NCBI GenBank assembly: GCA_035582835.1
Contig: JAYKAV010003365.1
Coordinates: 975,623-1,039,622, forward strand
Reading direction: 5' to 3'
Length of the DNA stretch: 64,000 nucleotides
From: Phoebastria nigripes
Lineage: Eukaryota; Chordata; Aves; Procellariiformes; Diomedeidae
Shown here: positions 63,414 to 64,000 of the stretch, one piece after another
Position numbering within the stretch: position 1 is the first letter of the stretch
Layout of the letters: each line of letters starts with the position of its first letter
Notes under the pieces: model-generated
What the model was told of the DNA's origin: nothing
Seen by the model: the letters and a program-made list of their open reading frames with translations, nothing else
The model's database searches: none
Position numbers and translations under genes: made by a program

Positions 63414-63425
63414 TGCGCGTGCGCA
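63414..63425. promoter_or_regulatory. NRF1-type site
   Basis: TGCGCGTGCGCA fits the NRF1 consensus YGCGCAYGCGCR read on the opposite strand. It contains three CpG dinucleotides in otherwise CpG-poor DNA, outside any island. A TGACGT half-site lies about 35 bases to its left (near 63378-63383). Confidence 0.4.
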
Positions 63426-63599
63426 GTACTTCAGATTCCCCAGGGAGAGTAAGCAAAAATGGTCAAAAATCTAAGGAAATCAAACTGGAGGTTGTAGGGG
63501 GAAGGGTGGGCAGACGGGGAAAACCTCCAAAAAGAAAAGCCAACTTAAAACATCCCAAAAACCATTAATATATTGAAACACCACATACTCATTGACAAG

Positions 63600-63920
63600 T
63601 AACTACTGTAAAGGCTACACAGTGTTCTCAACAGGATGGTGCTGAACGTTGTCTCCACAGCAGGTGCTTGGCCATCCCAGAAAAGGAAGATTTTGCATAC
63701 TTCAGAATAAGTTCAATTCCCAAAAAAAAAGAGGAAAAAAAAAAAAGAAAAAAAAAAGGAAGATCTTCACTCTGGTAAGGGGCCTATTAACAGTCTGCTT
63801 CGTTAGGAAAATAATGCAGGGTTCACAAAGGTCGTAAGCTGTAAACAGTGTCACTGTCCACTTGCTGACAGCAGATTTGGCAAAGGGTTCTCTCTCTACA
63901 TCTCGTGTCAGTTTGAGGGC
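63600..63920 (-). other. Possible 3'-terminal exon of a minus-strand gene
   Basis: On the minus strand a very strong acceptor precedes position 63920: a long unbroken pyrimidine tract (from about 63950 to 63923, CTTTTCTTC-type) ending in CAG. Three readings are possible. One closes almost at once (PSN then TGA at 63910-63908). One is open for about 30 codons and Cys-rich. One is open for about 70 codons, starting A-L-K-L-T-R-D-V. None matches a family I recognise, and the incoming phase is unknown because the preceding exon is outside the window. The lower limit given is arbitrary. Confidence 0.3.
63722..63757 (+). repeat. A-rich low-complexity tract
   Basis: Runs of A interrupted by single or double G. 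On the minus strand this is a T-rich tract within the possible terminal exon. Confidence 0.85.
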
Positions 63921-64000
63921 CTGGAGAGGAAGAAGAAAAAGAAGAAAAGACGGTGAGACTGCTGCATGTAGGAAAAAAACACAACAAAAAAGGCAACCAA

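Larger units (their letters stand above)
60979..63600. other. Gene-free or minus-strand UTR/intergenic DNA
   Basis: GC-richer at 61.2-61.7 kb and 63.03-63.2 kb and AT-rich at 62.3-62.7 kb (TATA-type low-complexity). No coding exon recognised. If the terminal exon at the right edge extends to the signal at 59791, all of this would be a 3' UTR of over 4 kb; otherwise a nearer signal such as the AATAAA (minus) near 62.6 kb would end it. Confidence 0.4.

Noticed and set aside
1..64000. tRNA genes, CRISPR arrays, operons and bacterial mobile elements
   Set aside because: No A-box/B-box pair with cloverleaf potential was seen, no regularly spaced direct repeats other than the 28-bp minisatellite, and the whole texture is that of a vertebrate nuclear genome.

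Overview
This window looks like vertebrate, almost certainly avian (at least sauropsid), nuclear DNA. The evidence is old CR1-type LINE fragments in both orientations, two MIR-like SINE relics, one strong CpG island about 1.3 kb long, AT-rich intron- or desert-like DNA, and no compact coding structure. Both strands carry only short ORFs (longest about 172 codons), as expected by chance in this much non-coding DNA. I recognise no protein-coding gene. About 55 isolated single N characters are scattered through the sequence and there are no long gaps, so this is a consensus assembly with masked bases. All family assignments are from memory of consensus sequences; no search was run.

Layout. 1-9.3 kb: no gene seen, with a pair of CRE/ATF sites near the left edge, one MIR-like relic and one CR1 3' fragment. 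9.3-10.65 kb: a CpG island promoter with GC boxes, an ATF-type site, a TTTAAATA element and two inverted CCAAT boxes. It probably drives a plus-strand transcript whose first exon could end at a GT donor at 10483/10484. 11.6 kb: a 21-nt candidate microexon with very good splice sites on the same strand. 12-17 kb: AT-rich, featureless. 17.4-21.7 kb: a cluster of CR1 fragments, two on the minus strand followed by two on the plus strand, arranged head to head. 21.7-36 kb: AT-rich, with a MIR-like relic and a perfect 11-bp hairpin. 36-49 kb: a short CR1, candidate conserved-enhancer-like segments, and otherwise nothing. 49 kb: a truncated U2 snRNA pseudogene beside a 28-bp-period minisatellite. 49.5-59.7 kb: GC-richer DNA with a pentanucleotide repeat and one CR1. 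59.77-64 kb: possible 3' end of a minus-strand gene lying mostly beyond the right edge (polyadenylation signal at 59791-59796, strong splice acceptor at 63920/63921), interrupted by a roughly 300-bp element with inverted ends.

Taken together this fits the 5' part of a plus-strand gene or long non-coding RNA, and possibly the 3' end of a convergent minus-strand gene, separated by non-coding DNA that may hold regulatory elements. The most useful things to check are the orphan CpG island with its microexon, the terminal exon at the right edge, the U2 fragment and the minisatellite. I do not see evidence for a new biological system.
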